Source: Candidatus Nitrosopumilus sp.
Lineage (GTDB): Archaea > Thermoproteota > Nitrososphaeria > Nitrososphaerales > Nitrosopumilaceae
DNA length: 9,215 nucleotides
Direction: 5' to 3'
Assembly (NCBI GenBank): GCA_029941825.1
Contig: JAPYTM010000032.1
Coordinates: 1-9,215 of the forward strand
The first letter of the stretch is position 1; every line of letters starts with the position of its first letter. The notes below the pieces were generated by a model. That model had not been told where the DNA came from. It saw only the letters and a list, made by a program, of their open reading frames with translations, and searched no databases. Positions 6,592-9,215 of the stretch are shown here, one piece after another. Both the position numbers and the translations under genes were made by a program.

Positions 6592-7350
6592 TTATCTTAA
6601 TCCCCATCTAGACATTACTTTGGTTTCTAATTTTTTAAAGACAACACTATCAATCAAAAGTCCAATACCCATGATAACAAGCATAATTGCAATTACTTGA
6701 GATACATCACTTAGAGAGCGTCCAGCATTAAGTAAAAATCCCAATCCTAGGAAGGAAAATAGGATTTCAGCACCAATTACACCTCTCCATGCAAACGCCC
6801 AACCTTGTTTAAAACCAGAAATCATGTATGGAAATGCTGCAGGTAACAGTACAGCGGTGATTAATTGAGTACCTTTTGCACCCATATTTCTTGCAGCCTC
6901 AATAAAGTGAGGATCGATATTTTTGACTCCAGTGTATGTGTTAATTGTAACTGCAAAAATTGCTCCAATTGCAGTAACAAAAATTATTCCACCATCTGTT
7001 AATCCAAACCAAAGAATTGCGAGTGGGACCCATGCAACAGAAGGAATTGATTGTAATCCTAAAACTAAAGAACCAACAGTTTGGTTAACTACTTCAATTC
7101 TTGCCATGAAAACTCCCAATACCACGCCACCAACAATTGCAATTGTCAATCCAATGACTAATCTCCACATACTAGTTACAACACCATAAAGCAAACTCCC
7201 ATCAGCTACACCATATGCTAAATCTTCAGCTACTTCAAAAGGAGATGGAAAAATATTATCAGGCCAAACTCCAACCATAGAAATTATTTGCCAAACAGCT
7301 ACTATTCCAATATAAAATATAATTCTATGAGGTAAGAAATTTTTTGCCAT
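6592..7350 (-). CDS. ABC transporter permease, nitrate/sulfonate/taurine family (SsuC/TauC-like)
   Basis: This membrane subunit of an ABC importer has 252 residues and about six hydrophobic helices. Family marks are SIPSVAWVPLAILWFG at residues 101-116, typical of SsuC/TauC/NrtB-type permeases, and the cytoplasmic EAA loop at 151-180 (EAARNMGAKG followed by LLPAAFPYMISG), which contacts the ATPase. I chose the ATG at 7350, because GAGTGA lies 5 nt upstream as a Shine-Dalgarno-like site. An in-frame GTG at 7359 would overlap the ATPase stop as GTGA, the classic coupling arrangement, and would add MKI. In either case translation is coupled to the ATPase gene. The family handles nitrate, taurine, alkanesulfonates, bicarbonate or pyrimidine precursors. 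Which one is transported here is not visible. Confidence 0.92.
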   Translation of the reverse strand: MAKNFLPHRIIFYIGIVAVWQIISMVGVWPDNIFPSPFEVAEDLAYGVADGSLLYGVVTSMWRLVIGLTIAIVGGVVLGVFMARIEVVNQTVGSLVLGLQSIPSVAWVPLAILWFGLTDGGIIFVTAIGAIFAVTINTYTGVKNIDPHFIEAARNMGAKGTQLITAVLLPAAFPYMISGFKQGWAFAWRGVIGAEILFSFLGLGFLLNAGRSLSDVSQVIAIMLVIMGIGLLIDSVVFKKLETKVMSRWGLR

Positions 7351-7355
7351 AATTT

Positions 7356-8120
7356 TCACTCTTTACTTTTCTTTACCTCAGGTCTTAGTTCTGCTAAAAT
7401 TTCTTGTTGAAATTTAAGTAAGGATTCATCCTCAGTAACTCTAGGTCGTGGGAAATTATTTTCAAATTCTTTTTTGATAACTGATGGACGATTACTAAAA
7501 ACAACTATTTTAGTTCCAAGAACTGTAGCTTCTGAAACATTGTGAGTTACAAATAAGATTGTCTTCTTTGTTTTTTCCCAAATTAATTGCATTTCAACTA
7601 ATAGTAAATCCCGAGTTTGTGGATCTAGAGCTGAAAAGGGTTCATCCATCAATAATACATCAGGATCCATTACAAGAGCTCTAGCAATAGCTACACGTTG
7701 TTTCATTCCAGTTGAAAGTTGATAAGTATAAGAATCCGCAAATTTCGTTAATTGCATCATATCTAAATATCGATTAGATATTTTTGCTCGTTCTTCCTTT
7801 GGGATACCTGCCATCTTTAATCCAAATTCTACATTATCTTGAACCTTGAGCCAAGGAAATAGTGCACCTTCTTGAAATACCATTATTCGTTCTGGACCAG
7901 TCTCAGTAACAGGATGCCCATCAAACATAATTTGTCCCTCATCAGGCTTTTCCAAACCTGCAATTATTCGCAAAAATGTAGATTTTCCACAGCCAGATGG
8001 GCCCACTAAACATACGAAATCACCAGCATTGACTTTTAGATTTATTCCTCCTAATGCTTTGAGTTTATGAGAATCATGAGAAAAGTACTTTACAATATTT
8101 TTTGCTTCTAATTTAGTCAT
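7356..8120 (-). CDS. ABC transporter ATP-binding protein, nitrate/sulfonate/taurine family (SsuB/TauB-like)
   Basis: This 254-residue ATPase powers the importer encoded around it. All nucleotide-binding motifs are present in order: Walker A GPSGCGKST at residues 40-48, Q-loop Gln83 in VFQEGALFPW, signature LSTGMKQR at 135-142, Walker B VLLMDE at 155-160, the D-loop SALD at 163-166, and the switch His193 in VTHN. The signature reads LSTGM where SsuB-type proteins usually have LSGGM. This conservative variant is probably functional. The phrase ALFPWLKVQDNVEFGL is typical of the NrtD/SsuB/TauB branch. The ATG at 8120 overlaps the stop of the binding-protein gene by one base (TGATG), and the end overlaps or adjoins the permease start, so the three genes form one tightly coupled operon. 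Confidence 0.95.
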   Translation of the reverse strand: MTKLEAKNIVKYFSHDSHKLKALGGINLKVNAGDFVCLVGPSGCGKSTFLRIIAGLEKPDEGQIMFDGHPVTETGPERIMVFQEGALFPWLKVQDNVEFGLKMAGIPKEERAKISNRYLDMMQLTKFADSYTYQLSTGMKQRVAIARALVMDPDVLLMDEPFSALDPQTRDLLLVEMQLIWEKTKKTILFVTHNVSEATVLGTKIVVFSNRPSVIKKEFENNFPRPRVTEDESLLKFQQEILAELRPEVKKSKE

Positions 8121-9142
8121 CAGTTATTTGCTCCCAAACTAGAATTTGAATCAAAAGAGTAAAAAATTTCAGATAAATTATAACCATTTCGACCCAAATA
8201 TCCTAATGTATCAGCTTTTTCAGCAAAGGAATAAACTGAATCACTTAAAGGATCTCCAGTAATAACAATATTAGATAATGCAATATCCACAACATCATCA
8301 GATAAAGATTGGCCTAAATGAGAATTTAAAAAATCATTAAAAATAATTCTGGTTTCAGTAGGATATTGATTAATCCAAAGTACTGTTTCGTAATGTGAAG
8401 TCAATAAATTAGAAATCACCTCAGTATTTTTTTCAATATAATTTACATTTGCAATTAAAAGTACAGATGCAAATTCATTATTTGGCCATAGGTCTTCCTC
8501 ATAAAATAATCTCTTACCATCAAGTTCAGTTTCTAAAATTGTAGCCCAAGGTTCTGCAACCCATGCACCATCAATATCACCCTTGACAAATAAGGTATAG
8601 ATATCAGGATTTGAAATATTGTAAACAATTACAGAGCCACCTTTTTCAGCTGTCTTTAATCCATTTTCAGACAAGTAATAACGCAATGATACATCTTGAG
8701 TGTTTCCAATTTGAGGTGCAGCAATTTTTTTTCCTGCAAAATCAGAAACAGAGTTTATTTCAGAGTTAGGATGAACAATAAAACTAGCACCACCACTTGC
8801 AGCTCCTGCAAGAATTTTTACATTATGATTATTTGAATTTAAAAATCCATTAATTGCAGGTCCAGGTCCAACATATGCAACATCAATTGAATTAGCAAAC
8901 AAAGACTCTATTGCTTGAGGCCCGCTATCAAAAACTCGAGTTTCAATTCGAGTTTGATTTCCAATACTATTTTCAAAGAAACCATTCTCCATTCCCACTA
9001 TAGGAATAACATGACCAATATTTGGAAAATATGCAATTCTAATCTTATTTTCATGTGTGGTATCATAGTTTTGAGTAATTCCCAGAACAGATAACAAAAC
9101 AATTCCAATAATACCTGCAAAAATTATAGAACGAGTTTTCAT
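8120..9142 (-). CDS. ABC transporter substrate-binding protein, SsuA/NMT1-like
   Basis: This 340-residue extracytoplasmic binding protein is the first gene of the importer operon. The N-terminus has a short basic start (KTR) and a hydrophobic helix at about residues 6-21 with no lipobox cysteine, so it is either a cleaved signal peptide or a membrane anchor. The mature part follows the NrtA/SsuA/ThiY-like pattern: IRIAYFPNIGHVIP at 34-47, DVAYVGPGPAINGF at 87-100, GKKIAAPQIGNTQD at 137-150 and DGAWVAEPWA at 191-200. The last is the phrase that typically closes the ligand cleft in this family. Four N-x-S/T sequons (N62, N175, N322, N333) fit an exported archaeal glycoprotein. The ATG at 9142 is preceded by a well-spaced TATA-like box. 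The ligand is not identifiable from sequence; an organic sulfonate, nitrate or bicarbonate are candidates. Confidence 0.93.
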   Translation of the reverse strand: MKTRSIIFAGIIGIVLLSVLGITQNYDTTHENKIRIAYFPNIGHVIPIVGMENGFFENSIGNQTRIETRVFDSGPQAIESLFANSIDVAYVGPGPAINGFLNSNNHNVKILAGAASGGASFIVHPNSEINSVSDFAGKKIAAPQIGNTQDVSLRYYLSENGLKTAEKGGSVIVYNISNPDIYTLFVKGDIDGAWVAEPWATILETELDGKRLFYEEDLWPNNEFASVLLIANVNYIEKNTEVISNLLTSHYETVLWINQYPTETRIIFNDFLNSHLGQSLSDDVVDIALSNIVITGDPLSDSVYSFAEKADTLGYLGRNGYNLSEIFYSFDSNSSLGANN

Positions 9143-9164
9143 AAAACAGCGTTATATTTGGCGG

Positions 9165-9172
9165 TTAAATAA
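9165..9172 (-). promoter_or_regulatory. TATA box of the ABC importer operon
   Basis: The minus strand reads TTATTTAA at 9172-9165. Its centre is about 26-27 nt ahead of the binding-protein ATG at 9142, predicting a leaderless transcript. A second AT-rich element (AAATATAA, 9159-9152) lies too near the ATG to serve that start. Confidence 0.55.
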
Positions 9173-9183
9173 TCATCGAATTT

Positions 9184-9195
9184 TAGCTCAAGCTA
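9184..9195. promoter_or_regulatory. Inverted repeat TAGCT-CA-AGCTA upstream of the ABC operon promoter
   Basis: Perfect 5-bp arms separated by 2 bp lie 12 bp upstream of the TATA box of the importer operon, a position where an archaeal activator or repressor could bind. A run of eight T (9204-9211, plus strand) follows. No plus-strand gene ends here, so a plus-strand terminator is less likely than an operator. This is structure seen in the sequence; its function is inferred. Confidence 0.3.
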
Positions 9196-9215
9196 GTCAG
9201 AGATTTTTTTTAAAA

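Noticed and set aside
6923..7189. 88-codon plus-strand frame inside the permease gene
   Set aside because: It is antisense to a well-supported permease, and its Thr/Pro/Ile-rich composition is a mirror of the membrane-protein codons.
9204..9215. Plus-strand intrinsic terminator (palindrome plus T8)
   Set aside because: No plus-strand gene ends nearby. The closest plus-strand gene stops at 6589, so an operator or upstream element of the minus-strand operon is the better reading.

Overview
The window is AT-rich (very roughly one third G+C by eye) and is clearly archaeal. It carries the archaeal/eukaryotic ribosomal proteins L39e and L31e as a back-to-back pair, TATA-like boxes about 25-28 nt ahead of several start codons (leaderless-type promoters), and very tightly packed genes. 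Together with the AT-rich codon use and a cobalamin-dependent methionine synthase, this fits a marine ammonia-oxidising Thaumarchaeota/Nitrososphaerota (Nitrosopumilus-like) chromosome. That placement is an inference from gene content. I see no insertion sequence, phage gene, CRISPR array, tRNA or rRNA.

Layout: (1) Bases 1-476, minus strand: rpl39e and the start of rpl31e, which runs off the left edge. (2) Bases 514-1062, minus: a Nudix hydrolase of the CoA-pyrophosphatase type. (3) Bases 1138-1875, plus: a short, divergent methylenetetrahydrofolate reductase (MTHFR)-like protein. (4) Bases 1872-5362, minus: a two-gene operon encoding a split cobalamin-dependent methionine synthase. The homocysteine/zinc module comes first, followed by a protein with the folate, B12 and AdoMet-reactivation modules. 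(5) Bases 5474-6589, plus: an MFS transporter. (6) Bases 6592-9142, minus: a complete three-gene ABC importer of the nitrate/sulfonate/taurine class, in the order binding protein, ATPase, permease. The right edge holds its promoter region.

How the genes may work together: the MTHFR-like protein could supply 5-methyltetrahydrofolate. The large MetH protein would pass that methyl group through cob(I)alamin to homocysteine held by the separate zinc module, so regions 3 and 4 look like a methionine/one-carbon block. The MTHFR-like and MetH genes converge and overlap by 4 nt at their stop codons. The MFS and ABC genes likewise converge with a 2-nt gap. The ABC importer may bring in a small anion such as a sulfonate, but its substrate cannot be read from sequence. 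No intergenic gap exceeds about 115 bases, so there is no long unexplained stretch. I found no convincing new multi-gene system. The points most worth checking are the MTHFR-like protein that appears to lack flavin-binding residues, the split and compact methionine synthase, and the interlocked convergent stops.
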